A DNA stretch of 64,000 nucleotides from Solen grandis (taxonomy: Eukaryota > Mollusca > Bivalvia > Adapedonta > Solenidae): the NCBI GenBank assembly GCA_021229015.1, contig CM037788.1, forward strand, positions 42,331,774-42,395,773, read 5' to 3'. Under the pieces are notes generated by a model. It was given only the letters and a program-made list of their open reading frames with translations. It searched no databases and had not been told where the DNA came from. This document shows positions 38,101 to 50,187 of the stretch, one piece after another. The position numbers and the translations under genes are program-made. Positions within the stretch are counted from its first letter, which is position 1, and every line of letters starts with the position of its first letter.

Positions 38101-38200
38101 NNNNNNNNNNNNNNNNNNNNNNNNNNNNNNNNNNNNNNNNNNNNNNNNNNNNNNNNNNNNNNNNNNNNNNNNNNNNNNNNNNNNNNNNNNNNNNNNNNNN
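38101..38200. other. assembly gap (100 N)
   Basis: Exactly 100 N, the customary placeholder length for a gap of unknown size. The frames spanning it are meaningless. Confidence 0.99.
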
Positions 38201-38639
38201 AAAGATATTTCTCTATGGTTTACCTTGAGTAATCCCACAGAACAAGGTTACTTTCTGGTTGACTAATCCCAGACTGTTAAACAATGTTAAACTATGTTTT
38301 GCTAAATTTGACAAAGCCGCAAAAAATTATCTTTCATCTGTGTACCATGTAAACTTTGTGCTGATAAAATTGTAATGAAATGCAAATATAGATACATGTT
38401 TTTTAAATACCATGTATATGTTAATTCAAAAATAAGTGGGCATCAGTTTTCTAATTTGGTAAGCAACTTTGTTAAACTGTTTTTATAAGGCTTAGATAGA
38501 ATGTCACCTTTATTGGTGACTGTGCTACATTCAGTTATTATAGTTGGCTATTCAAATGTGAGTCAATAGAATTGTTTACTATTTTAATATATTTTACTTA
38601 TGTAAAGGCTAGCTACAAAAAACAATTTTGCAATGCCAT

Positions 38640-38748
38640 GCAGACTGCAACCAGAACAAACCCAGATTAGACAGAGCTGTCTGATCTGGGTCTGCATGAG
38701 CAGTTTGCCTGTAATTCAGATTGAATCCACATAAAGTAAAGGGTTAAG
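38640..38748. mobile_element. partial copy of the AACCCTTTCC-end MITE family
   Basis: Contains the stem CCCAGATTAGACAGAGCTGTCTGATCTGGG, given here only as its two halves CCCAGATTAGACAG and CTGTCTGATCTGGG. Its right end AATCCACATAAAGTAAAGGG plus TTAA resembles that of 48236-48487. Confidence 0.6.
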
Positions 38749-38749
38749 A

Positions 38750-41700
38750 CTCAACTATGATATATATTCATACACTTTTTGAAAGGGAAACACTTGTTAT
38801 TCAAAGATGTGTGATGAAATGGATGGTGTCAGCTTATTTCATATATACTTGATAATTACTTCCCAGACCTGATGATCTTCTCTTCACCGTACTTCAGTAT
38901 GACAGTGTTTTGTAAATATATTCTGAACCATCAGGCCAGTTTCAGGGAGATACATGAAAGCTGTCAACATACTCAGAATTAGAGATCTCGATCAGAAAAG
39001 AGATTTTTCTCCAGTAGGTGCATGTGGTGTTTTTGATGGGTGAAGAAGAGGTATAACAGAAGATGAAACAGCTGATGGTGATTTGGATGTTAAAGGGATT
39101 TTGTCCATCTCAGGAAAACAGAACTCTTAACTATACAAGTGACTACTTTAAAGAAAAGAAGCAAGTCAGATTTTCAATAAAAAAATATTTAAGTAATCAC
39201 TAAAAGAGGAGATACATTAAGCGGTGTTAGTGTGCATTATATGCGTAGGTCTGATATTCAGCTCTCCAGCATGAAAGCTGTCAAAAAAATAGTTAAAGAC
39301 CTTTGTAACCAATATATAATCACAGTTAGGCAGCATTACATCCGTCTTATGTAAAATAAATCTTCAAAGTTAATGACAGAAATAAAAACCAGTATATAAC
39401 CAGATCAGCCTGCAATCAGAGAGAGGCCAAAGACCCAATAACCTGATAATTTTTTTCAATGACTGATCAACATTTCACAGATTAAAAAGGTATGATTGAA
39501 CTTGAATTGCATGATAGCCACAGCTGTTTCCACTGTACTGTATCACTCTGCGCTCAGTAGCATATCCATTCATTGCGATTCCCTAATACTAGTAAAGTTA
39601 TGATCCTCTTTATGGTCACTTTATGAATGGAACCTCATTTGGATGCATTTTGAAACAAATCAAAGCGCTCAAAGCACTGAGGGACTGCTGGCAGTGTTAT
39701 CACTAAAACAAGAGCGAGTTCAGTTCACTCACTACTAGTAACTAGAATTGCAGAAAAAGGATTTTAATTAGTCTTATGACATTTGCCTCCATCAAGTTCA
39801 ATCCTGCTTAAATGCTGGAATTAAAATTATAACTATTTGATCATGTAAATCCTGCCTTCAGTTTATCAGTGCGATGTGTGCTTTAATTGAAATTAAGAAC
39901 ATTCAAATATTTGTACACCAGCACAAAGAGGGCCCCATCAATTTTTTTGAGTGAAAATAGCTTCAGTCTGATCTGGTTTCAAATTAGTATCAAATCAAGT
40001 AAAATGGTGTATCTGAGTGTTAAGGGGTTAATCTTTCCATGCTCAAAGTTGTCATACGCAAAAGAACATCTTTAGTTGATTAATGTTTTTTCATGTATAG
40101 CTTTAGATTGTATGATTATATAGTGTAACTCTTATAACGATCACGGTATGGTTACATTTCAGGTATCTAATATTTTATGAATGTTTCTGATATCCAAATC
40201 AGTATGAGGGTCAGATAAAGTTTTGCATACAAGCAACATGCTTTTTTCAGCCTTTAAACCAGTTTGCTTAAGGTTAAATTGTTAATCAATTCTGAAAAAA
40301 AGATGGTTGTAATGTACAGAATCTTAACAGATTGGTATAGGAATAGTGGTAGTAATTTAAGTTATTAGTACCCTCCTTAATGGCCTTCAATTCCATCAAA
40401 GTCATGCATATAACTTCACAATATAAGATTTTAAAATAACAGTGGAAATCTTAGGGGCAAGTTTAATATTGTTTGATTTTTATTACCTCCCCTTTATAAC
40501 TCTGTTTTACTGATTTGTCTCCCCTGAAAACTTAAGAAAGTGACTTTCTCCATTTTCTTATGAAGAAGTTAAGATTTTTTTTTAAGAGATTTGAAACAAA
40601 ATCATGTAATGCATCTTCCTTCTTTGAGTTCTTCTTGAAAATCAAATTCATGATTTTTTTTTCATATTCACAGAAATAGTATATTTCCCATAGGCTTCAA
40701 TGTTAACTTAAAAACAGATCATTTCCCTTAAATTTAATAAAACTTGAACCAACTCTAGGTGAAACTCTTTTTTTTCTAATGCCTTCAAAGTGACAAAGTT
40801 TTATTTAGTGGTGAGATATGGACCATGGGTATAAGGGTGCTAATGCTTTAATTTAAAAACACACATCTTTCTAATGATGTATGTTAACTGTTATTTAGTA
40901 CCGGATTGGACTCCGGTACGTTTTTTTTCCACATTAAATTACAGGATATATTATGGTATGTCCATCGCTTTGTAGACATTTTGTTTCCAGGCTATAACTT
41001 TCAAAAGACTTCATGTATTGAACTCATATTTGATATGCAAGTATATAATAAAATACAGGTCAAGTTTGATTTTGATTCATTATAGAGTTATGCATCGTTT
41101 ATAGGTACATTTTATGTGAAATGACCATTTCTGCACAGTAACTTTTGAATTGAAAGACTTTATTATTGAAATTTTATTTGGTATGCTGGAATATAATATC
41201 AAAATACTTGTCAAGTTCAAATTTGGTTAATATCCACTGATTTGTTATAGAATTTTATGCCCTTTATAGGCAAATTTTATGTGAAATGACCGTTTCTGTG
41301 CAATATATTTTGAAAGATTTCATTTATGTCATTTATAATATAGTAAGCAAGTATATATTATCAAGATACAGGTTATGTTTAATTTTTATTACAATCCACT
41401 GACTTAAGAAGAGTTAATTGATAAGTCCATTTATCTGTTACTAATTATGATATATAAGTTATTAATGAGATCTAAACTAACTACATTTTTTTCTCCACAT
41501 TTATGAAAAGATCATCATCCATGACATTTGCAACAACAAAACTGCTTCCTCATATTAAAAACAGTACTTTGTACTATGATACCCTCATATGAATTTGCCC
41601 TCAGGCATATATATTGCCCCACCTCAGTGGTGCTCTTGTTTTTGTTAATTAATGGATGGAAGAAAATTGCACTTGAACACATGTCCTACATTATTAAAAA

Positions 41701-42209
41701 ATTACAAACAATAATAAAGTATAATAGGAAATCATATTTAAATGATACATGAACATAGTTTTATCACAACAGTTGAATCTCAAATGTCAAATTCATGCAA
41801 TTATTAAAAAAATCTTGCTTTAATACAAATTGTTCTATCTAAACTTTCCTTGTGCATTTTTCATGAAGCTATTTACCATATAATGTGGCAATCAATAAGA
41901 TGTTACAGTTGATAGGTTCCCAAATCGTTGCAAATAAATAGCTTCATAGATATTGAATATCAAATTATATGTACTTTGTATAATTTTCTCCTTAACCTAG
42001 ATTGTCTCTGTGTATGTAAGAGGTGTTGCAGCTGGGAACTCGTTTATCATTGGCTTTGGCAGATTGATTGTTGATTCTATATTTTTACAGTCCGTCACAA
42101 AGCCACGGTCACAAAATTAACAAAATAGGGCATGATGGGTCCATTTCTTGAAAATTGTCATTTAAGTGAGATTCCATGACTTGTTTCTGCATACAGGTTT
42201 CATCAATAG
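38750..42209. other. non-coding sequence with diverged repeats
   Basis: No gene recognised. At 40898-40919 an 8-bp perfect inverted motif (GTACCGGA/TCCGGTAC) precedes a diverged tandem repeat of roughly 165 bp over about 40970-41420 (shared TTTTATGTGAAATGACC and TATAATATCAAAATAC-like text). The 40406-40520 stretch matches 14108-14230. Confidence 0.5.
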
Positions 42210-42217
42210 CTGTTTTG

Positions 42218-43046
42218 TAGAGCTGGGACGAGTACCTGGTATCAGGTCGGGTAATGCTTCTACCCGGGTACTAAATCAGTTCTATATAACATTTCTGTAA
42301 AAAACTAACGATACCTTTAAACGACATAAATGTCTTTAATATTCAGGTTCACATATTGTTTACATCTGCGTACTGATATGCATGAAAATAGTTTCAATAA
42401 TATTGTTGTTAATTTATTATTTTCTCAGTTTTATGGTAATATTAACTCCTAATTCCATGATTCTGTTTGGTAATGACTACTGAAATGTTGCGTTATATAC
42501 ATTTCATTCTGCTTTGACAAGATTCTTGTCATTCATTGCGAGACACAAACAACAACTGGCTTTATATAAGGTTGTATCGCTTATCTCCCCTGAGACACAG
42601 CAGAAGTATTAGATATTAATTGATAATTTTCATAACCTTATCTTAACGAGTTCTAGTAAGTGTGATACATTCATCAGTTTAATTGTTTGGTCTTTCATAA
42701 AAACAGGTGATAGTTGAATTAAAACAAACTGCCATGTCATGTTTGGTTTATTTACATATTTGACATATATACATTTGACATATATAATTGAATACATTTG
42801 TAATAGTTTGTATGATAACGGAACCCTCAGGACCGTTTAAGCAAAGACCTATTAAGTCCTGTATTATCCAGAGGAATTGTTTCATGCAGCAGATCATTGA
42901 TTTAAAAAGAAAATGAGCAAAAACAACTGTTTTTATTTATAGGAGGAACTTTTAAAATTACTTAAAATTAATTAATAAAATTGGGTACCCATGAGTTATA
43001 CAGCCACGGGTACCCGGGTACAAAATTTCTACCCGTCCCAGCTCTA
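42218..43046. mobile_element. hAT-like non-autonomous DNA transposon
   Basis: The left end TAGAGCTGGGACGAGTACC is the reverse complement (with few differences) of the right end CTACCCGTCCCAGCTCTA. It is flanked by an 8-bp target duplication, CTGTTTTG at 42210-42217 and CTGTTGTG at 43047-43054 (7 of 8). Subterminal ACCCGGGTAC motifs occur near both ends. The 8-bp duplication and the TAGAGCTGGG ends fit the hAT superfamily. No transposase frame is present in the 829 bp. Confidence 0.8.
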
Positions 43047-43094
43047 CTGTTGTGGCATATGAAAGTTATGGTAACATAACAGAAATACCAAAAT

Positions 43095-43345
43095 TCTGTT
43101 TTTAGTGGGCATTTGTTGTAAGTGTTTGCCTTGTAACTGGGTGGTCATGGATTTGATCCCTTGTCATGGCATGCCAAAGTTGTTATAAATGGAACTCAGT
43201 ATACAGAGTGCTAGACCTGCAGTGTCAAGATAATATGACTGGGTATGGTATCACTGTGAGGTATCTGTCTCATGTAGAAAAATATCTCCAATTGACCAAA
43301 ATATTGTCGGTGGGTTGTTAAACCAAAGAAAACAATAAAACAAAT
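43095..43345 (+). mobile_element. SINE family B, diverged copy
   Basis: A decayed tRNA-like head (TGGTCATGGATTTGATCCCT) precedes body text AATATGACTGGGTATGGTAT and CAATTGACCAAAATATTGTC, then GGTGGGTTGTTAAACCAAAG and an A-rich tail. It is the most diverged copy in the window. Confidence 0.7.
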
Positions 43346-43349
43346 AAAA

Positions 43350-45190
43350 TAAAAATAATGACTAGTATCATTTTCTCAAACAAGTTTTATAAATTATAAA
43401 AATGTGGTTAATCATTAATTGATCAGCATTTATGATTAGTTCTTATAATATTTTATATTTTTTATTTCAAAGAAAATTTCCCAAAAAAAAAAATTTAAAA
43501 AATTGAATGATTAGACAAAAACTCTTCAGTCATTTCGAGTATGGTATTTCAAGGTCTGTAAAATTAATATGACAGAATATTCATAGGACTACATTTATGA
43601 TTAGCTTTGTTGAAATTTTTAATTATATATCTACAAAAATTATTGGACAGTTTAAACTTTCTCCTTTACTTTCAAGGTCTGTAAAATTAAAAAAAAAAAC
43701 ATAATTGAAAACATTAGTATGCACCAATTCTGAAAGAAATATGCATGGATAGCAATGATAAATGTTGAAAATCACATCAGATTTACCAAGATCTTAGGAT
43801 CATAAGAAGTCTGGTCGTGCATCATCATCCATAATTAGTTTATCTTTATCTCTTGATCACTCAATATCAGACTTCACTTGGTGACAATGTATATTCATCT
43901 CTTGACCAGGTTCGATAATGGCTAATATTTCACCATCAATAAGTCTGGAGTTAAAAGTTAAAGTTAAAAAAGCAAGCCAGGTTGTTTACACCCTTGCATC
44001 TATATTTATTAAGCAATCTTTATTGGATATGGACAATAAGCTCTTACCTAATTCAGATATGTCAAATATTTCACACTTGATTAATTTGTTTCACATTGTT
44101 TACAATAGCATCAGCATTTATTAATTAATCTAGATATTCTCAAGGCCAATTATGGCATATTAGGCCACATGTAGACATTACCAGTTTCAACGGTGACAAT
44201 TTAACCCTGCCTTCATCTTTAATATCTGTTGTTTGTTATCTGCCAGTTATTTCAAGGTCATTTGATTGTCATTTTTATGTTTGTTTGTAATTCTCATGAT
44301 ATGCCAGTGAAGCCATCGTATAATCTGAGATTTGATGGATATATATAAGTGTAAACATTTGAAGGTCCATTTCTTGTAAAGAAGATCTAGAATCTAACGC
44401 CACACATATAAGCTGTTATTCTTCACTAACATGGCTCTACTGAAATGAAGAGATCTGTTGTGTAAACAAATGGTTTGTTTGTGGCCGCATTATATGCAAA
44501 TCATCTGTCTTGGTTTAGAGAGGCTGGCACAATCATACAGGTGCTTGGTGAAGTAAAAGAGAAGCATGGTGCTGCATTGGATAAGAAAAATAGGTCTAGA
44601 CTCTAGACGGACTTAATACTATCAGCATTATAGCAGAATCATTTAATGAGGTTTTTCTATTGATATTGGTTACCAAGTTTTCGCAAGTAATCTTGGCTAT
44701 ATTTTATTATAAGGCTCTAATCCAGACAACATAGAGGCTGTCACAACTGGAATGAATTTAACAGCATTCTAACACAATAAACAAGTTCTGCTGTATAGAT
44801 ATAGAAGGCTTGTGGCATACGCTATTTTCCAATATATGCATGGTTCAAAGTTGATGTAATTATGTGACGTCATACGACTCCTTAGCTCTAAAGTGTACTG
44901 TACTAAAATAAACTGCAGGGTTTTTTCTCACCATTTTGGGAACAGGACCTGACACCCCAGAATTGGGAACTTTTCACGTCATTTTAGCCAATATTGGGAA
45001 AATTGGGAAAAACTTGCACCCTATTATATCTTTCAAATGAAACAACAAATATTTGGTTAATTCAACCCTTGCATCATTCAGACTTGCTACTTTCAACTCC
45101 AGATACATTGTAAAATATGGCTTTTTTTTCTTCATTTTTGTTCCTTGAATTGGGAATTTTCACCTTGAAATTGGGATAAAAAAAAAAATA
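43350..45190. other. non-coding sequence
   Basis: No gene, paired repeats or RNA gene recognised. TTTCAAGGTCTGTAAAATTA occurs twice (about 43548 and 43673), a small duplication. Confidence 0.5.
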
Positions 45191-46075
45191 CAGTGAAACC
45201 TCATTAGTCCGGGCTCCATTGTTCCGGAAACCTCGCCATCCGGACACTTTTCTCTTGGAACGGATTTCCACAGCGTAAAAATGTTCGATATACAGAATTG
45301 CGTTCCGGACGGACATCCTTTTCATTTCTTTAAAATGACTGATAATCCGGGTACCAGTTCAGACTGGATTTCCCACCTACTATTTTTAGACATCATTCGG
45401 ACTACTCTTTGCGCGTGACTGTCATAGAAGTGTCACCTGCAGATTGTTTACACATAGCCGCGAGCGCTTCACACTAATCAGTCCAGAGAACAGGGGGCAA
45501 TTAAGAGCTGGTATAGCCGCAAGCTACATATATAACTAGCGAGTGAAGAAGGTAAAATTTATTCACAGCTGCAGATGTATGTTGTAAAAAGAGACAGAAA
45601 AGCCAGCCATCCTTTAGATCGTCTTTTGTTCATATGTTTTGTTTTCAGTGCGTACATTTAATATTCATTTGTTTGTGACTGTTTTGGCTAAAATAATTAA
45701 ATCCAATTCCTTTTGCTCACGAATGCAGAACAAGAAATGGGTCACAATTATGCTGTCACCTACTTAAGGTGTCTTTTTCTTCTCTTAAAGAATGCTGATG
45801 TCAAGGATGGATTTAAATAAAATTAAACCATCATTTGTAAACATCAATTTAAATACATAATCATATATAGTCCTAAGCATATAATTTTAGATATAATTAT
45901 TATCAATGGAAAACAAACATAAACACACACACACACACAGTGTACAATGAGAAAGTATGAAAGAAAGAAAGAAAAAAGAAGAAGAGAGATATGGATTGAT
46001 TCATTAATACGGAAAATTCATTAATCTGGAAATTTAAACAAGGACCAAAGTGTCCGGACTAATGAGGTTTCACTG
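45191..46075. mobile_element. pogo/Tigger-like non-autonomous DNA transposon
   Basis: The left end CAGTGAAACCTCATTAGTCC (plus GG) is the exact reverse complement of the right end ending AATGAGGTTTCACTG at 46075. It is flanked by TA on both sides (45189-45190 and 46076-46077), the tc1/mariner-pogo target duplication. CCGGACACTTT motifs are repeated inside both ends. The 885-bp interior, which has an AC microsatellite at about 45926-45940, holds no transposase. Mobilisation would need an enzyme from elsewhere. Confidence 0.85.
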
Positions 46076-46275
46076 TACTTTTTGGCATTGCAAACATGAC
46101 CCAATATCGGTCATCAAAACAGGCAAAAAACCAACACTGAACTGACACATTTGTATCACTCTTCAAACTTCATAGCCTAGTAAATGTGTTAGAATGGAAA
46201 TGGAGTTTCATTTTCATGCTATAATGCAAAATAATGCATGGTTTACATTATACTGCTCATCTTCATCTTCAGTCA

Positions 46276-46752
46276 TAGGGCTGGGTATCGCCAGCAAAAA
46301 AAGTATCACAATGTATCATGATATTGTAGGCCCGATATGATACAGTATCATGATACTTGATAATATATAAATAATGTAGTTCCAGCATGGCCAACCAATA
46401 GTTTTCTGCTGTAAATTAGATTTCTGTGTCTTTGTTGCTATGCCACTTAGACACATGGACAAATGATAGAAAAGTTAATTTAAGTTAATTTCTAATTTAA
46501 AAAATCTTCTTTTATTTTGAAATTTAGTCTACCAGTCAATCTAGTCAACAAAAGGTAACAACAACAGAAATAGACACTTAATGGTGAAGATATAAGCTGC
46601 AGGCCAAGCGGCATATTCAGTTTTGCTGGTTTATACCAATCATCCATTGAAGTATCGTTTGAGAATCGATTCTTGAGGTTAGAATCACAAATAGGTATTG
46701 TCAGCAAAAAATGGCGATATATCGATGCATTGATGAAATCGACCCAGCTCTA
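46276..46752. mobile_element. hAT-like non-autonomous DNA transposon, second type
   Basis: The left end TAGGGCTGGGTATCG pairs with the right end CGACCCAGCTCTA. The 8-bp flanks are TTCAGTCA (46268-46275) and TTCAGTTA (46753-46760), 7 of 8 identical, as expected for hAT. Subterminal CGATATATCGATGC and TATCATGATA palindromes occur. No transposase frame; 477 bp. Confidence 0.8.
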
Positions 46753-47418
46753 TTCAGTTATCAGTCAATACCAATATTTGGGTGTGTTATTTTGCAGTAT
46801 ATTCTCCTGATGTCCTAAATTTGTGATTCTGATTATGAATTTGGTACCAATAGATATTTGATTTCAAGATTTCAAGAACACATGTAGGTGATGTTGAGGG
46901 CATTGGTACTTCTTATTATGCATTTCTCTGGAGGCAGTTTGGTGTACCCTTAATTGCATGTAGTATACATACCATGCTTTAACCAGCCATGCACACCTAC
47001 TTGACAAAGATATTAATAACAAAGGAACTTTTGAGTATATAGCTGAATCGTTAATTGGAATACAGAAGGTATTGGCACAAGATACAGGGTGTACACCAGT
47101 CAAGTGGTTGTTCTCATCAGCTCTGCATCCTGCATAGTAAGTCATTATCAGTAACATGGTTTGATGTTTTTGAAGTACACATATTATGCATGAAGTGGCA
47201 GAGCAGTTCCAGGACAATATGCAATTAATATCTTGAGCAACTATCATCTGATTGTCAACATTCCAATTACAAAGGGCTTTTACTCTCAATATGTGTTGTG
47301 CATCGCCAACATTAAAGGGACTTTCTCTGTATAAGGTTCAAAAGCAAAGACAAGAAATATCTTTAAAAAAGATTATTGGGGTAGATGGGGATTAAAGTTA
47401 TGGAGAATGCAGAATTGG

Positions 47419-47622
47419 TGTGCATTCAGTATGCCGAATGGTATGCAACCGTACGCTTACAGTCAGCTATGAACCTGTCTTAGTGCCATAAACCACGATG
47501 TTAACATCTACCTATGTACTGCATAAAATGCACGTGAATAGCATGGTATATGGTCCTAATACAACTCCATATCATATGACTGTAAGCGACTGGTTGCATA
47601 CGGTTTGGCATACTGAATGCAC
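47419..47622. mobile_element. MITE with about 47-bp inverted ends
   Basis: Left TGTGCATTCAGTATGCCGAA... (47419-47466) and right ...TTTGGCATACTGAATGCACG (47577-47624) are imperfect inverted repeats with several small mismatches. The roughly 110-bp interior is non-coding. A target duplication was not identified with certainty, so the superfamily is open. The neighbouring minus-strand frame 46864-47289 has no recognisable domain. Confidence 0.75.
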
Positions 47623-47839
47623 GCAAGTTGCACAGTGTACAGTGTAACCGGAGTCATCAGATTTAACATTATAGTAAACAGTTGAAATAGATTATAGTAT
47701 ACTGGAGATCTTTATAACATATGGTTCAACAAAGGTCTCAGTGTGCATCTCTGAGGAGTGTTTTGACCAAACAACTACATATCTCTATCAAAGATATATT
47801 AATTCAGTCAATTTTTGGAAAACAAAGCATATATTTCAG

Positions 47840-48235
47840 TTAGTTGTCATTTAAACAAATAATGGTATGTAACCTTTTTCCCTAAGTATAAGCATTTTCT
47901 ACTAATGACAATTTTTGATTTATTCATTTTGTCTTTTCTTGCATTATCATCTGTAAGTAGGCCAAAAGTGAAGTAAGACAACCACATTAAAGAAGCTTGA
48001 TGGGTAGTCCCATCAATGAGCAGCTCAGCATGACATGCTTTTTTTGGTAATGGTTTGCATAACCGAACGTGGAACGATATCATAAATTACATGTACGCAA
48101 ATGTTGACTACTTGATGGGTAGAAAGCATTAGTTTATGTGAAAAACTTGCTTGAGATTATGTACAAACAAGTGGAGATTATCTTGGGTCACAGACATACC
48201 TTTATCATATTCAGGTTATTGTCACTAAATCTTAA
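47840..48235. other. non-coding sequence
   Basis: Only a short minus-strand frame (47847-48083) without recognisable domain. Confidence 0.45.
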
Positions 48236-48487
48236 AACCCTTTCCCTCATAGAGGACACCATGAAAAGACCTATGCAAACAGCATAAAACCAGATCAGCC
48301 TGCGAGTTACAGCCTGCGAGTAACTCGCAGGCTGATCAGGTTTTATGCTGTTCGCTGCTCCTCAGTGGTCTGGAAATGAGGATTTTGTAATTAAATTTGG
48401 TAAGGTTTAACTGTGCTTTTCTGCAGATAAGGCTTTTTGTGATACCTATTGAGTGCGTCATAATGAGTCTATATGATGGAAAGGGTT
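48236..48487. mobile_element. complete hairpin-bearing MITE (AACCCTTTCC ends)
   Basis: The left end AACCCTTTCCCTCATAGA and right end TCTATATGATGGAAAGGGTT are inverted repeats. Inside, 48278-48310 and 48320-48352 are 33-bp arms (one mismatch) with a 9-base loop, made of AACAGCATAAAACCAGATCA and GCCTGCGAGTTAC on the left. Related pieces: 31980-32078, 35669-35690, 38640-38748, and possibly 39390-39420 and 63660-63715. No coding capacity. Confidence 0.8.
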
Positions 48488-48764
48488 ATGCCATAATAAT
48501 AAGTTCATAAATGCATAAGTATACTGTCATGAAAGTCCTTTGTTTATTTTATTGATATTTAGTTTCATTAAAATATGCTTCATTACTGCATGTGATATAG
48601 ATTTTGTTACATTTTGCTAAGAGTTTCAAGCAATATAAGTGCAAATACTGCATGTTTAAGTAACTTAGTTATTACACGTCATCTGGGAAAAAAAGTTTGT
48701 AGACAGTTCTTGGGTTGGACCAGAACTTTTCACCTTGGAAGGTCATGAAAACTTAAACTTCAAA

Positions 48765-48830
48765 GGGGTTTGAACCCACACCTCCGGATCAACAGTTGGA
48801 AACATTACCACTGGACCATGGCATGTTAAA
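48765..48830 (-). repeat. tRNA-derived segment
   Basis: On the minus strand: CATGGTCCAGTGGTAATGTT (A-box region) and GGTGTGGGTTCAAACCCC (B-box region). It belongs with 27112-27213 and 29400-29480; probably a SINE head. Confidence 0.5.
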
Positions 48831-48834
48831 CACA

Positions 48835-50187
48835 GGAGGAATAAAAAAAAAGTTAAATTTGAATTGTTCAAAAATATATTGCCATAACATTCTTTCTGTC
48901 ATTTAGTGACATCCAGCTTATAAAAGAAGGAGGAAGACACAGATAGCTTAGAGGCACCTGGCTAGTAGAACTCACCAGCTACTGCAATCTAGCTGAAATA
49001 AGAAATTTAAGTAGCATTTCATCACCATATCATCACATCACTTGTCCATTGTTGGAGGAGTTTTTCATTTTCAGTGGTAGAACTTTTTTTCTCTTTTTTT
49101 TTCAAAATGACAATAGATCATAATATAATGAGGGTTCCTCATATCTATACACAAAACTTGCTGTGTGCTTTCACAGTTTTGCCCTGCACGGCTTGTTCTA
49201 CTCCTGTTTACTGTGTTGGATATTGTCATGAATATTTTAGGGCTTAGCTTGCCACAACTGCCTTCAAACCACCATGTGAACATGCAATATGACTTTGGTG
49301 CTTGTCAAACACTTGTGTCTCTCCTCATAAATGCAGCTTCCCTGTATATATTCTAGATTAATGCACAGAGATGTATGTATATGTATTCATCCTGAATTAT
49401 GTATTATAACCTTGTTGGAAATCAATATTTTGAGCTTTAAATTAAAAAGGATTTAATTGCACTTTGATGGGCTGCACAAACTTGACTTGAACTTTAACCA
49501 TTTGACAGTATTAGCAGACTTGCTGCACTATTCAGTTTTAATTATAATATATGCATTAAATAATATACTCAGAAGAAAAAGTTTAATCAGTATTTTTGTT
49601 TATGTCCTAAATCAACAATACTGAAAATAACAGTCAGATTTTATACATTAGTTGTATGAATCTTGCTGGTTATGTACCCATCAATTACATCATTATACCT
49701 TATAAGTCGTGACACAAAATGCATGAGATGCACATGCCCGTGTAAACACGAAATGGTTATTTTCGTATATGATGTATTGTTCACATGGAAATAATCTTGA
49801 GTATGGCATCAAACCTATGAATCTGAGGGAGATCTGTCTGGATTTTATTAGGGAGATTCTTGAATTGTGCAATAATTATAAACAACAGCTGTTATTTTAA
49901 TTGATAAGTCTAAAATATTAATAACAACATATATTAAGGTAAGATACCTGTAATGGTTCTGCTACATTTTAGACCACTTAACCTCTACCAAGATAACCAA
50001 GGTACCCAAATGAAACATAAAGAAACCTTGGTTATCTCCATGAAAGGCAAAAGTGTAGCGAAACCGTACATGAAGAAGAACATGCATTTTCACTGCTGTT
50101 TTATAATTATTCCCTAGCCTATTTCTTATTACCAGACATGTATATTATGTGAATCACTTGATCACACTCCACACAATCACACTTTAT
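48835..50187. other. non-coding sequence
   Basis: Frames at 49071-49356 on both strands are short and unrecognised. A CTTGGTTATCTCCA / AGATAACCAAGGTACC inverted motif near 49990-50040 is a possible small hairpin. Nothing else is seen. Confidence 0.45.

Noticed and set aside
38072..38266. ORFs crossing 38101-38200
   Set aside because: They run through an N gap.
46864..47289. 141-codon minus-strand ORF
   Set aside because: Cys/His/Trp-rich text without a recognisable motif; no supporting neighbours.
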